NCBI RefSeq assembly: GCF_000176515.1
Contig: NZ_ADAQ01000009.1
Coordinates: forward strand, 1-64,000
DNA: 64,000 nucleotides
DNA from: Grimontia hollisae CIP 101886
Lineage (GTDB): Bacteria; Pseudomonadota; Gammaproteobacteria; Enterobacterales; Vibrionaceae
Direction: 5' to 3'
Numbering within the stretch: the first letter of the stretch is position 1; every line of letters starts with the position of its first letter. Shown here piece after piece: positions 18,583-27,623 of this stretch. The notes under the pieces were generated by a model that saw only the letters and a list, made by a program, of their open reading frames with translations, was not told the DNA's origin and searched no databases. The position numbers and the translations under genes are program-made.

Positions 18583-19884
18583 ATGTTCAACGGGAAACTA
18601 AAAAAAGAACTCGAAGCGTTGCAAGCCGAAAACAGCCACACCAAAGCAGTTATTGAAGCCATCAATAACAGTGTTGCCACAATTTATTTCACGCCGGAAG
18701 GCATCATTAAGCATGCTAATCAACATTTTCTGGCTGCAGTCGGTTTTTCGCGAGAACAGTTGATCGGCAGACATCATCGTGAACTGTGCGATACGGACTA
18801 TGCCCAAAGTGCGGAATACACCCGATTTTGGGAGCGGCTACGTTCAGGTGAAGTCATTGGTGGTCAGATCCCCCGCGTAAATGCAAATGGTCAACGACTT
18901 TGGCTAGAAGCCACGTACTTTCCTATCAAAGAGAACGGCATAGTCACAGAAGTGATGAAAATCGCGTCTGATATAACGAAAGCGAAAACGCGGTTGGATG
19001 ACCAATCTGCCGTGTTTACAGCACTAGATAAGTCGATGGCCGTGATTGAATTTGAACCCGATGGAACCATTATTCAGGCGAACGCTAACTTCCTCGGGGC
19101 TGTAGGCTACGCATTGGATCAAATTGTCGGAAAACACCATCGCATATTTTGTCCCGACCATTTTTATCAAGAAAACCCCGATTTTTGGGGTGAACTTGCG
19201 GCAGGTGACTTTAAAGCAGGCCAGTTTGAGCGCATAGACTCGATGGGCAACGTGCTTTGGTTACGGGCGACGTATAACCCGGTTTTTGACAACAAAGGGA
19301 AGGTAATACGCGTAGTGAAATTTGCCACCAACATCACCGAAAAAGTCACGCAAGAGCAAGCGATACGCTCAGCGGCCGAAGTGGCATATTCAACATCCGT
19401 AGAAACGTCGCAAATCGCCAAACAAGGGGCTGATGTACTGGCTGACACAGTGTCGACCTCACAATCCATTTCAGAGCAAGTCGCTGAAACAGCGTCTTCC
19501 ATTGCACAGCTCAATGAACAGTCCCAGCATATCGAGGCAATTCTCTCAACCATCAGTGACATCGCAGACCAAACTAACCTTTTGGCGCTTAATGCTGCGA
19601 TAGAAGCGGCACGTGCTGGCGATCAAGGTCGTGGTTTTGCTGTTGTCGCCGACGAAGTCCGCCAATTGGCTGCAAGAACCAGCCAATCAACAGCAGAAAT
19701 CTCCGAGGTTGTAAAGAAAAACAGAGAGTTGACGACAGAAGCTACGCGCAAAATGGCGAGTGTGTCAGACTCCGCAGCGAAAGGTCAGCAACAGATAGCA
19801 GAAGCCTCATCCGTGATGGAGGAAATTCGTTCCGGAGCAGAAAATGTGGCACAAACAGTCTCCGGATTAAACGTCGGTAACTGA
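18583..19884 (+). CDS. soluble double-PAS methyl-accepting chemotaxis protein, BdlA-like
   Basis: 433 residues without membrane helices or a periplasmic domain. It has two tandem PAS domains of the same subtype (about 20-130 and 140-255, each with a GRHH or GKHH motif and a closing WL-ATY-P strand). The methyl-accepting signalling domain follows, with the conserved hairpin tip [19 protein letters not shown] near 325. The layout equals Pseudomonas BdlA, a cytosolic receptor that triggers biofilm dispersion, and Aer-like redox sensors. The family function is known; the ligand here is not. It stands alone between terminators, just where the accessory segment begins. Confidence 0.88.
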   Translation: MFNGKLKKELEALQAENSHTKAVIEAINNSVATIYFTPEGIIKHANQHFLAAVGFSREQLIGRHHRELCDTDYAQSAEYTRFWERLRSGEVIGGQIPRVNANGQRLWLEATYFPIKENGIVTEVMKIASDITKAKTRLDDQSAVFTALDKSMAVIEFEPDGTIIQANANFLGAVGYALDQIVGKHHRIFCPDHFYQENPDFWGELAAGDFKAGQFERIDSMGNVLWLRATYNPVFDNKGKVIRVVKFATNITEKVTQEQAIRSAAEVAYSTSVETSQIAKQGADVLADTVSTSQSISEQVAETASSIAQLNEQSQHIEAILSTISDIADQTNLLALNAAIEAARAGDQGRGFAVVADEVRQLAARTSQSTAEISEVVKKNRELTTEATRKMASVSDSAAKGQQQIAEASSVMEEIRSGAENVAQTVSGLNVGN

Positions 19885-19902
19885 TCATTTCTTCACTCAC
19901 AA

Positions 19903-19929
19903 AAAACGCTCCACAGGGAGCGCTTTTAG
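19903..19929. terminator. bidirectional terminator between the MCP gene and the sugar ABC operon
   Basis: Stem AACGCTCC / GGGAGCGCTT with an ACA loop, preceded by a run of As and followed by Ts, so it can work for both convergent units. Confidence 0.75.
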
Positions 19930-19944
19930 GTTGAGCAGAAAAAC

Positions 19945-21045
19945 CTAGCGTATCCGGCTACCGCTTTCAGCATCAAACAGCACCAGTTTTTCAGGGTTAA
20001 AGCCCAGATGCGCCATGTCGCCAGCGTTCAGTGCAACATTCGCTGGCATACGCGCCACCACTTCTTTCCCGCCCAGAGAGGTAATCACATAGGTATCCGC
20101 GCCGGTAGGCTCAGTGACATCAACCTTACAGTGCAATGTGCCCTCGCCACCGTCCTGTTCAGTGATATCTTCAGGGCGCACACCGAGACTGACGTTTTTC
20201 CCGACATAAGAAGACAGTGCCTTAAAACCGGTATTAATGACAACCGACTGGTGCTCACCATCAAACCCTTCCAGCTCGAGCACGGTTCTGTCATCCCCCG
20301 CTTCCAGTACCCTGGCATCAACCAGGTTCATTGACGGGCTTCCCATAAAAGTAGCCACAAACGTATTGGCAGGGTCGTCATACACCTCTGCGGGCGATCC
20401 CAGTTGCTGCAATTCGCCGTCTTTCATCACTGCAATCTTGGTTGCCAGCGTCATTGCCTCAATCTGATCATGGGTGACGTAGACAATGGTGGCATTCAAA
20501 CGCTGGTGAAGACGCTTGATTTCGGTGCGCATATCAACACGCAGTTTGGCATCGAGGTTTGACAGCGGCTCATCGAACAGGAAGATTTTTGGATCACGGA
20601 CCAATGCCCTCCCCATCGCAACCCTCTGGCGCTGGCCACCAGACAACTGTCCCGGTTTGCGGCTTAACAGGTGTCCGATTTGCAGCATTGAGGACACCTC
20701 ACCGATTTTGCGCTCCCGTTCAGGTTTGGGCACATTGCGCATTTCCAGACCAAACGAAATATTCTGCGCCACCGTCATATTGGGATACAACGCATAGGAC
20801 TGGAACACCATGGCAATGTCGCGATCAGCCGGGTGCAGGTCATTGATCACCACATCGCCGATAGCCACCTCACCATCGCTGATGCTGTCAAGCCCGGCAA
20901 TCATATTCAGCAACGTCGATTTACCGCAGCCTGACGGCCCTACCAGCACCAGAAAATCGCCATCATCAATTGCGATATCAATTCCCTTCAATACTTCAAT
21001 ATGACTAAAGCGTTTTTTTACGTTATTAAGCGTCAAAGAAGCCAT
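19945..21045 (-). CDS. sugar ABC transporter ATPase (MalK/UgpC/GtsD type)
   Basis: 366-residue nucleotide-binding protein: Walker A GPSGCGKST near 37, Q-loop, signature LSGGQRQRVAMGRALVRDP, Walker B FLFDEPLSNLDAKL, H-loop YVTHDQ, and a C-terminal TOBE/OB domain (about 240-366) typical of CUT1 sugar importers. It is the last gene of a four-gene operon (binding protein, two permeases, ATPase), six bases after the second permease. Confidence 0.95.
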   Translation of the reverse strand: MASLTLNNVKKRFSHIEVLKGIDIAIDDGDFLVLVGPSGCGKSTLLNMIAGLDSISDGEVAIGDVVINDLHPADRDIAMVFQSYALYPNMTVAQNISFGLEMRNVPKPERERKIGEVSSMLQIGHLLSRKPGQLSGGQRQRVAMGRALVRDPKIFLFDEPLSNLDAKLRVDMRTEIKRLHQRLNATIVYVTHDQIEAMTLATKIAVMKDGELQQLGSPAEVYDDPANTFVATFMGSPSMNLVDARVLEAGDDRTVLELEGFDGEHQSVVINTGFKALSSYVGKNVSLGVRPEDITEQDGGEGTLHCKVDVTEPTGADTYVITSLGGKEVVARMPANVALNAGDMAHLGFNPEKLVLFDAESGSRIR

Positions 21046-21050
21046 TCACA

Positions 21051-21932
21051 TTATCCTTTTACTGAACCTGCCATCAGACCACGAACGAAATAGCGTCCGG
21101 CCAGGACATAAACCAAAAGGGTAGGCAGCGCTGCAATCATGGCCCCTGCCATGTGCACGTTGTATTCCTTTACACCCGTGGAAGAATTTACCAAGTTGTT
21201 CAGGGCCACCGTAATCGGCGCCGTGTCACCTGATGCAAACGATGCCCCGAAAAGAAAGTCATTCCAGATATTGGTGAACTGCCAGATGATGGTCACCACA
21301 ATGATCGGCCCCGAACTTGGCAGCAGAATGCGGAAAAACATGCGGAAGAATCCTGCCCCATCAATCATCGCAGCCCGGATAAGCTCACTGGGAAATGCTT
21401 CGTAATAGTTACGGAAAAACAGAGTAGTAAAACCCAGACCGTAAACCACATGAACCAACACCAGCCCCGGCGTGGTGTTGGCAATCCCGAGTGTCCCCAG
21501 CACCTGACTCATGGGCACCAGCACCACCTGAAACGGAATAAAACAGCCAAACAGCATCAGACCGAATACCCATTTGTGCCCCGGAAAGCGCCATTTGGTC
21601 AGTACATACCCGTTGAGCGCTCCCAATAGGGTAGAAAGCAACACGCCCGGTACAGTGATAGCAATCGAGTTGGTGAAGTAACCGCTGATTCCCTCACAGG
21701 TCAGCCCGATACAGGCCGTACCCCATGCCGCTTTCCACGGTTCGACGGTCCATACCTCAGGCAGTGCCAGCATGTTGCCCTGACGGATTTCATCCAGCTC
21801 TTTAAACGAGGTCACCAGCATCACAAACAACGGCAGCAGGTACATGCAGGCGAACACCAGCAAGGTGGTATAAATCAACACCCGCCAAAATTTAGCCCCC
21901 TGAAACGGGGAGTTATTATCAATGCTCTCCAT
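21051..21932 (-). CDS. sugar ABC transporter permease, MalG/GtsC type
   Basis: 293 residues with six membrane helices and the EAA motif for contacting the ATPase (EAFPSELIRAAMIDGAGFFRMFFRILLP near 180-207). Resembles the GtsC subunit of the Pseudomonas glucose/mannose importer. Its start overlaps the end of the preceding permease by 14 bases, which implies translational coupling. Confidence 0.92.
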   Translation of the reverse strand: MESIDNNSPFQGAKFWRVLIYTTLLVFACMYLLPLFVMLVTSFKELDEIRQGNMLALPEVWTVEPWKAAWGTACIGLTCEGISGYFTNSIAITVPGVLLSTLLGALNGYVLTKWRFPGHKWVFGLMLFGCFIPFQVVLVPMSQVLGTLGIANTTPGLVLVHVVYGLGFTTLFFRNYYEAFPSELIRAAMIDGAGFFRMFFRILLPSSGPIIVVTIIWQFTNIWNDFLFGASFASGDTAPITVALNNLVNSSTGVKEYNVHMAGAMIAALPTLLVYVLAGRYFVRGLMAGSVKG

Positions 21933-22824
21933 GCTTCGGCTCCTTCAACTCGCTGTAGAGGTAAGGCACGATGATGGCGGCAATGGTCATCAGCATGACA
22001 ATAGCACTCGCCGAACCTACCGCCATCTGGTTGCGCGAGAAGGTGTAGGAGTACATAAACGTAGCAGGAAGCTCAGTGGCATTGCCCGGCCCGCCACCGG
22101 TCAGGGCGATAACCAGGTCATAGCTTTTGATTGCCATATGAGCGAGCACGATAAAGGCGCTCAAAAACACGGGCCGTAACTGTGGAATGATGATCCGGCG
22201 ATACATCTGGAAGGAGGATGCACCATCAAGCTGCGCCGCTTTCAGCATTTCGCTGTCGATGCCACGAAGCCCTGCTAGGAACATCGCCATCACAAAGCCT
22301 GAGGTTTGCCACACGCCAGCTATCACAACCGTGTATATCGCCATCTCAGGGTTAATCAGCCAGTCAAAACTGAAGCTTTCCCACCCCAGTTCATGCATGG
22401 TTTTCTCAAGCCCGAGTCCGGGGTTTAAGAACCACTTCCAGGCAGTTCCTGTGACAATAAAGCTCAGCGCCATGGGGTAGAGGAAGACAGGGCGAAGCCC
22501 GCCCTCAAAGCGGATTTTCTGGTCGAGCAAAATGGCCAGAAACAGACCAAGCACACAACAAATCACAATATAAAGGATACCGAATACCGCAAGGTTTTCG
22601 AGTGCCACCTGCCAGTTCAGGCTGTTCCAGAGTTTTTCATAGGGACGGATCCCATCCAGGTTGTAATTGGGGAGCATCCGAGAACGGCTAAGCGAAATAT
22701 AGGCTGTCCAGGCAATAAAGCCATAGACAAAAAATAGGATCAGCGCGAACGAGGGTGCAATAACAATTTTTGGCAACAGTTGCTGCCAGAAGCGGCGCGA
22801 ACTGTACTTTCCTTGTGAAGCCAT
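21919..22824 (-). CDS. sugar ABC transporter permease, MalF/GtsB type
   Basis: 301 residues with six helices and an EAA loop (SEMLKAAQLDGASSFQMYRRIIIPQLRP near 190-217). Partner permease of the following gene. It begins after the binding-protein gene with a 75-base gap, which may hold a stem-loop for differential expression, though I could not confirm one. Confidence 0.92.
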   Translation of the reverse strand: MASQGKYSSRRFWQQLLPKIVIAPSFALILFFVYGFIAWTAYISLSRSRMLPNYNLDGIRPYEKLWNSLNWQVALENLAVFGILYIVICCVLGLFLAILLDQKIRFEGGLRPVFLYPMALSFIVTGTAWKWFLNPGLGLEKTMHELGWESFSFDWLINPEMAIYTVVIAGVWQTSGFVMAMFLAGLRGIDSEMLKAAQLDGASSFQMYRRIIIPQLRPVFLSAFIVLAHMAIKSYDLVIALTGGGPGNATELPATFMYSYTFSRNQMAVGSASAIVMLMTIAAIIVPYLYSELKEPKHGEH

Positions 22825-22899
22825 AGTTGGTCCTTCAAACGACGAGAAACGACTATATGTGGAGTAAAAAAGGAAGGGCTTTACCCCTTCCCCATTGGA

Positions 22900-24147
22900 T
22901 TACTGCGCATCCTGAACGGCAGCAACCAGTGCTTTTGTCGCTTGCCTAGCGTCCATACCACCATTGAAGTGGTTGGTTACCACGTCATAGACCGCATTTT
23001 TCACCGCTGCTGGAGCCGCGTGTCCATGGGCCATACTGCCGACGAGAGTGTCGTTTTTGTCGGCTTCTGCCAGATCGGCCATGCCTTTCTGCCCGCAAGC
23101 ATCAAACGCTTCGTTGGAGACATCGGTACGTGCCGGCACCGACCCTTTCACCACGTTGAACGCCGACTGAAACGCCGGAGACATGATGGCTTTTGCCATG
23201 GCTTTTTGCGCATCAGAGTCGCCCACATCAAACATCACAAATTGATCAGAGTTGAACGTGACCATGCCCTGGGTGCCCGGCATACGGAAGCAAAGGAAAT
23301 CCTCATTCGGTTTTTTACCGGCTTTGAGAAACTCACCTTTCGCCCAGTCGCCCATGATCTGCATACCGGCCTTATCTTCAATCACCATGGCAGATGCCAG
23401 GTTCCAATCCCGGCCCGGGAAGTTTTTATCTACATAGCCACGCAGCTGCGACATGCGATCAAACACTTTCACCATGGTGTCTGAACCCAACGCTTTTGGA
23501 TTCAGATCGACCATCGCTTTTCTATAAAAATCGATACCGCCAGTGGTCAACACCACGCCGTCAAAAAGGGTGGCATCCTGCCAGGCCTGGCCACCATGGG
23601 CGAGTGGGATATAGCCAGCTGCTTTAAGTTTATCCAGCGTATCAATCAACTCATCCCAATTGGTTGGCTGTTTGGCACCCACTTCATCCAGCAGTTTTTT
23701 GTTCGCCCAAATCCAGTTGGTGGAATGAACATTTACCGGTGCCGACACCCACTTACCATCGTATTTGGCAAAGTTTTGCAGCGCATTCGGCACCACACTA
23801 TTCCAGCCTTCAGCATCGGCGACACGGTTAAGGTTGGCCACCACATCTTCTGCCGCCCAGTCCTGGATATCAAACCCCAACATTTGCACCGCAGTGGGGG
23901 GATTGCCCGAGGTCACCCGGGCGCGCAATACGGTCATTGCGTTCCCGCCACCGCCACCGGCAACAGGCATATCCTGCCAACCGATCCCCTGAGCTGCCAA
24001 ATCGTCTTTGAGAACGTTCAGCGCCGCGGCTTCACCGCCAGACGTCCACCAGTGCAGCACTTCGACATCTTCCGCCTGAGCGACAGTCGCTGATAACAGC
24101 AAAGTACCTGCGAGCAGCAGGGTTTGCATCATGTTGTTCTTTATCAT
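22900..24147 (-). CDS. periplasmic sugar-binding protein, GtsA-like
   Basis: About 415 residues from [14 protein letters not shown], a cleavable Sec signal ending ATVAQA. The mature part is a CUT1 extracellular solute-binding protein. Diagnostic similarity to Pseudomonas GtsA (glucose/mannose) is seen in [55 protein letters not shown] and [13 protein letters not shown]. First gene of the importer operon. Glucose or mannose is a fair guess from similarity only. The frame is open to 24183, but that extension is not signal-like. Confidence 0.9.
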   Translation of the reverse strand: MIKNNMMQTLLLAGTLLLSATVAQAEDVEVLHWWTSGGEAAALNVLKDDLAAQGIGWQDMPVAGGGGGNAMTVLRARVTSGNPPTAVQMLGFDIQDWAAEDVVANLNRVADAEGWNSVVPNALQNFAKYDGKWVSAPVNVHSTNWIWANKKLLDEVGAKQPTNWDELIDTLDKLKAAGYIPLAHGGQAWQDATLFDGVVLTTGGIDFYRKAMVDLNPKALGSDTMVKVFDRMSQLRGYVDKNFPGRDWNLASAMVIEDKAGMQIMGDWAKGEFLKAGKKPNEDFLCFRMPGTQGMVTFNSDQFVMFDVGDSDAQKAMAKAIMSPAFQSAFNVVKGSVPARTDVSNEAFDACGQKGMADLAEADKNDTLVGSMAHGHAAPAAVKNAVYDVVTNHFNGGMDARQATKALVAAVQDAQ

Positions 24148-24279
24148 GATAGTTGTCCCATTATTGTTGTTCTGTCCCCCCAAGGCATCTGAATGACCTA
24201 TTCAGCCTGCTTCTATTGCCTGGGAATCTACAGCAGTCTTCCTTTCCAAACCGGGAACCAAGGCCAGACTTCCGACCCT

Positions 24280-25323
24280 TTATCCCACTACCGAACAACA
24301 TGACGAACGAACCACAAGCTCCACACCCACAAGGGCATTTCCCGGTACTTTCTGGTTCTCTCGCCATTGTTGCAAGCATTTACATGCCATCTGCCCTATG
24401 TCCCCAGCCCTGACCCTGACCGTCGTCAGGGCTGGCGACATCAACCGGCTGTCCTCTAAATCATCAAACCCCACCACCGCGATATCTTTTCCCGGGGTTA
24501 ACCCCCTATCCTGCAAGGCGCTGTACACGCCATAAGCGATCACGTCGGTAAAGCAAATCACACCCGTGATGGATGGATCCCTGTCAAGCACCCGGTGAAT
24601 CGCCACAGTGCCGCCTTTACGCTTGGTTGAGCCGGGTTCAATGTCACTGCTTTTCACTGTTAAACCGGCTTCCTGCATCGCTTTCAAAAAACCCGCCTTA
24701 CGCCCGTGATAATCTGAAATTGCCGTCACGCCACCAACAAACGCGAGCCGCGTGTGGCCAAGCCTGATAAGATGACGCGTTGCCAGATACATACCCTGCT
24801 CGTTGTCAGGCATTACTGTCGGCAGCCCAGACCCTTCCACATCCCGCATCAGGCACACCACAGGCTGAGTAACACTGGCCAGCCCCGCGAGCCATTCCGG
24901 CTGGGTGCCCGGTGCCGGAGTCATAAAAAAACCAGTCACATTGTGTTCTTTCAGTGATGTCACCATGGTGCGCTGGCGCTCAACACTCTCATTGATATTG
25001 ACGACAACAGGCATATAGCCTTGTTGTTCCAGTTCTTGCTCTAACGCAATGATCACCTGCGCCAGATACGGGTTAGCCAGATCATTAGCCACGATAGCCA
25101 CTAGATTGGACTCCCGGCTTCTTAGTCCTGCTGCATCACGGTTATAGACATAGTCCAGCTCACGTATTGCACGATTTACCTTGTCGATGGTATCGGCCTT
25201 GACGCCGGTCCCCCCACGAAGCACCAAAGACACCGTCGACTTTGATACGCCCGCTGCTTTCGCAACGTCAATCACTGTGGCTTTTTTAGGGCTTCCATAT
25301 CCCGCTCTCTGGTTTACGGCCAC
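24280..25323 (-). CDS. LacI family transcriptional regulator
   Basis: 347 residues: an N-terminal helix-turn-helix and hinge (TVIDVAKAAGVSKSTVSLVLRG near 16-37), then a periplasmic-binding-protein-like effector domain (LVAIVANDLANPYLAQVI onward, ending near 340). Same strand as and directly upstream of the sugar importer (gap about 130 bases), and divergent from the DUF1479 gene. Likely represses both when the cognate sugar is absent. A perfect 16-bp palindrome in the divergent region is a good operator candidate. Confidence 0.93.
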   Translation of the reverse strand: MAVNQRAGYGSPKKATVIDVAKAAGVSKSTVSLVLRGGTGVKADTIDKVNRAIRELDYVYNRDAAGLRSRESNLVAIVANDLANPYLAQVIIALEQELEQQGYMPVVVNINESVERQRTMVTSLKEHNVTGFFMTPAPGTQPEWLAGLASVTQPVVCLMRDVEGSGLPTVMPDNEQGMYLATRHLIRLGHTRLAFVGGVTAISDYHGRKAGFLKAMQEAGLTVKSSDIEPGSTKRKGGTVAIHRVLDRDPSITGVICFTDVIAYGVYSALQDRGLTPGKDIAVVGFDDLEDSRLMSPALTTVRVRAGDIGQMACKCLQQWRENQKVPGNALVGVELVVRSSCCSVVG

Positions 25324-25418
25324 GCGATCGTCACTCCTGCTCAGACTATTCCGCCCTGAAAAATTACCGTTCAGTTACAAATATATGCGATAAAAAACAT
25401 TAATTGATCAAAAAATAA

Positions 25419-25434
25419 ACTGGAACGTTCCAGT
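25419..25434. promoter_or_regulatory. candidate LacI-family operator
   Basis: ACTGGAACGTTCCAGT is a perfect 16-base palindrome with the central CG typical of LacI-family operators. It lies in the 293-base gap between the divergent LacI gene and the DUF1479 gene. I found no second copy immediately upstream of the transporter genes by eye. Confidence 0.68.
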
Positions 25435-25616
25435 AAAGGTAGTATATTTGTTCAAACAAGGTTGCAATTTAGTTAAAAGATAAATTAAAAATCAGCCTTC
25501 GATCACACCATCACCGCGAGTAATGTGAAAGTGGTTTAAGGACGTGACAAACGCAGAATCAATACCCTGATTTTATTGTGGTTTTTGTCTGCGATTGAGT
25601 AGCAAAAGGAGGACGT

Positions 25617-26852
25617 ATGACACTATCCACAGAAAACCTTCCACAGCAGATCCGTGAATTCAAACAGGCACTAAAAGCACAAGTGCCAGATTACCAAAAC
25701 AGATTTCAACAGGTTTCAGAAGCCATGGAGGAGGAAATTGCCCGGATCCGACAGGAGGAGGCAAGAGGCTCTGCCATTCCACAATTTGATTTTGCCAAGA
25801 TTGAAAAGCAGGGATTCAGTGACGAACAAAGACAGCAAGTTCACCGCACCGGTTGCTGTATTATCCGCAACACATTACCGACCAAGGAAGTCAGTAAACA
25901 TAACGAGGCTATTTCCCGCTACATCATCGATAATGGTTACTATGAACACACCCCAACGGTAGAAGATAATTACTTCAGCCAATTGAAATCTGACAAGCCC
26001 CAGATTTTCGGCATCTATTGGTCACAAGCCCAGATCTGGGCTCGCCAGCACCAGAACATGGCCACCATCCGCAAACACCTTAACCACCTCTGGACATGGC
26101 AAGACGGCGAAAACACCTTCTTTAACCCCGATCTGGAAGTGAGCTATGCTGATCGCGTCCGTCGCCGGGAACCCGGTGATGCCACCCTAGGGCTTTCTCC
26201 CCACGTGGACTCAGGTTCGATTGAACGCTGGATTGAGCCTCATTACCGGGAGGTTTACCGCGACGTCTTTCAGGGCAACTGGCAGAAGTATCAGGCTTTC
26301 CACGGCGCCAACCGCATCGACGTGGAAGAGTACCCGTCACCAGCAGTATGTAGTGTGTTCCGTACGTTTCAGGGCTGGGTGGCACTCACTGCCCAAGGCA
26401 AAGGCGATGGCACATTGCAAATGGTCCCTTCAACACTTGCTATGCCCTACATGCTGTTGCGCGCCATTCAGGATGATGTTCCTGATGATGATCTTTGCGG
26501 CGCGTCACCCGGGCGGGCATTAACAGTATCGCCGAAATGGCACCCTTTATTGCTCAAAGGGCTGTTGTCGATCCCGAAAATGCACCCCGGCGATACGGTA
26601 TGGTGGCACCCGGATACCATTCATGCCGTAGAAGACAAGCATAATGGTGAGGGATACAGCAATGTGCTGTTTATCGGTGCAGCACCGGATTGCGAAAAAA
26701 ACCGCCGCTTCCTTGAGAAACAACGCAACGCGTTTCTTGCTGGTGAAAGCTGCCCAGACTTCGCACCGGAGCACCATGAGAAAAACTATGTGGGACGTGC
26801 CACAGTGGATGATTTGTCTGCTCTTGGCAAACGCCAGATGGGGTTTAAGTAG
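25617..26852 (+). CDS. DUF1479 protein, putative Fe(II)/2-oxoglutarate-type oxygenase
   Basis: 411 residues of the DUF1479 family (E. coli YbiU, fungal Gig2-like). A HxD pair is visible in LSPHVDSGS (H196, D198) and a distal histidine in PDTIHAV (H336). This is the spacing expected for an iron-binding facial triad of a double-stranded beta helix. The catalytic reaction is not established for the family. AAAGGAGG precedes the ATG. Divergent from the LacI gene and sharing its probable operator, so a role in metabolism of the transported sugar or a derivative is inferred. Confidence 0.85.
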   Translation: MTLSTENLPQQIREFKQALKAQVPDYQNRFQQVSEAMEEEIARIRQEEARGSAIPQFDFAKIEKQGFSDEQRQQVHRTGCCIIRNTLPTKEVSKHNEAISRYIIDNGYYEHTPTVEDNYFSQLKSDKPQIFGIYWSQAQIWARQHQNMATIRKHLNHLWTWQDGENTFFNPDLEVSYADRVRRREPGDATLGLSPHVDSGSIERWIEPHYREVYRDVFQGNWQKYQAFHGANRIDVEEYPSPAVCSVFRTFQGWVALTAQGKGDGTLQMVPSTLAMPYMLLRAIQDDVPDDDLCGASPGRALTVSPKWHPLLLKGLLSIPKMHPGDTVWWHPDTIHAVEDKHNGEGYSNVLFIGAAPDCEKNRRFLEKQRNAFLAGESCPDFAPEHHEKNYVGRATVDDLSALGKRQMGFK

Positions 26853-26866
26853 CGATTTCCCTAAAG

Positions 26867-26895
26867 CAGGAAGCGCCATTGAAAGGCGCTTCCTG
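26867..26895. terminator. bidirectional terminator after the DUF1479 gene
   Basis: Perfect eleven-base stem CAGGAAGCGCC / GGCGCTTCCTG with loop ATTGAAA, 15 bases after the DUF1479 stop and before the convergent lipoprotein gene. Confidence 0.78.
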
Positions 26896-26929
26896 TTTAT
26901 GTTTTGTCTGTCTGGGCGGTTTATAACAC

Positions 26930-27538
26930 CTAAAATGGCCACCAACTGCGGTTATCTTCCAGCTCTTCCCGGCAACTTCTCAGCTGGGCACCATACGTCT
27001 TGGCCTGGCGTTCAACCTTCCTTGCTACCTGCATGACCTTGGGTTTTGATTTATAAGTGCCGCGTTTAAAGCCACCCCGCCCTTCGTGATAGGCCAGATA
27101 TTGGTTATAGGCATCCCATTTTGAAATGCCCAGCTGGCGTTGGGTTTCGCTGGTATACCAGCCGATAAACTGCAAGGCATCGCCAAAATCGGTACGAGAA
27201 CCCCCGTTGCGCGTCGCCTTCTGGTAATCAGACCAGGCAGGGTCCTGCGCCTGTGCGTAACCATAGGCACTGCTCACCCGCCCCCATGGGATCACCCAGA
27301 GCATATAATCACGCGGTGGCAGGGCGTTATGTACATACGCACTTTCCTGTTTCACAAACGCCATGGCGATATGAATGGGGGTACCCCACTCGTCTTCCAT
27401 ATCGACAGCATCTTCATACCAATCGTCATACTGGCGGAAAATGCTACAAAGGTTATCTGGATTTTTCGGTGGAGGGGTTGCACAACCGGTCAACGCCAGC
27501 GCATAGAACATAAGCAGCCATTTGGAAGTAACGCGCAT
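26930..27538 (-). CDS. SLT-like (lytic transglycosylase-fold) lipoprotein
   Basis: 202 residues beginning with a lipoprotein signal, lipobox ALTG-C19. The body has a lysozyme-like pattern: FVKQESAY (the catalytic-type glutamate), SAYGYAQAQDPAW and NQYLAYHEGRGG. These are the ES, GYAQ and A-Y-H-GG motifs of the SLT/goose-type lysozyme fold. Probably an outer-membrane-anchored murein enzyme; activity unproven. Closest relatives are conserved hypothetical lipoproteins of Vibrionaceae. Confidence 0.82.
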   Translation of the reverse strand: MRVTSKWLLMFYALALTGCATPPPKNPDNLCSIFRQYDDWYEDAVDMEDEWGTPIHIAMAFVKQESAYVHNALPPRDYMLWVIPWGRVSSAYGYAQAQDPAWSDYQKATRNGGSRTDFGDALQFIGWYTSETQRQLGISKWDAYNQYLAYHEGRGGFKRGTYKSKPKVMQVARKVERQAKTYGAQLRSCREELEDNRSWWPF

Positions 27539-27575
27539 GAGTGTCCTTTCTATTTATGCTTTTTGTAGACAAACA

Positions 27576-27606
27576 AAAACAGGCTGGGGATACCAGCCTG
27601 TTTTTT
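27576..27606. terminator. bidirectional terminator near the gshA 3' end
   Basis: Twelve-base stem AAAACAGGCTGG / CCAGCCTGTTTT with loop GGATA and T run. It lies just after gshA on the minus strand and upstream of the lipoprotein gene. Confidence 0.85.
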
Positions 27607-27623
27607 ATAAAAGAGGTATCGTA

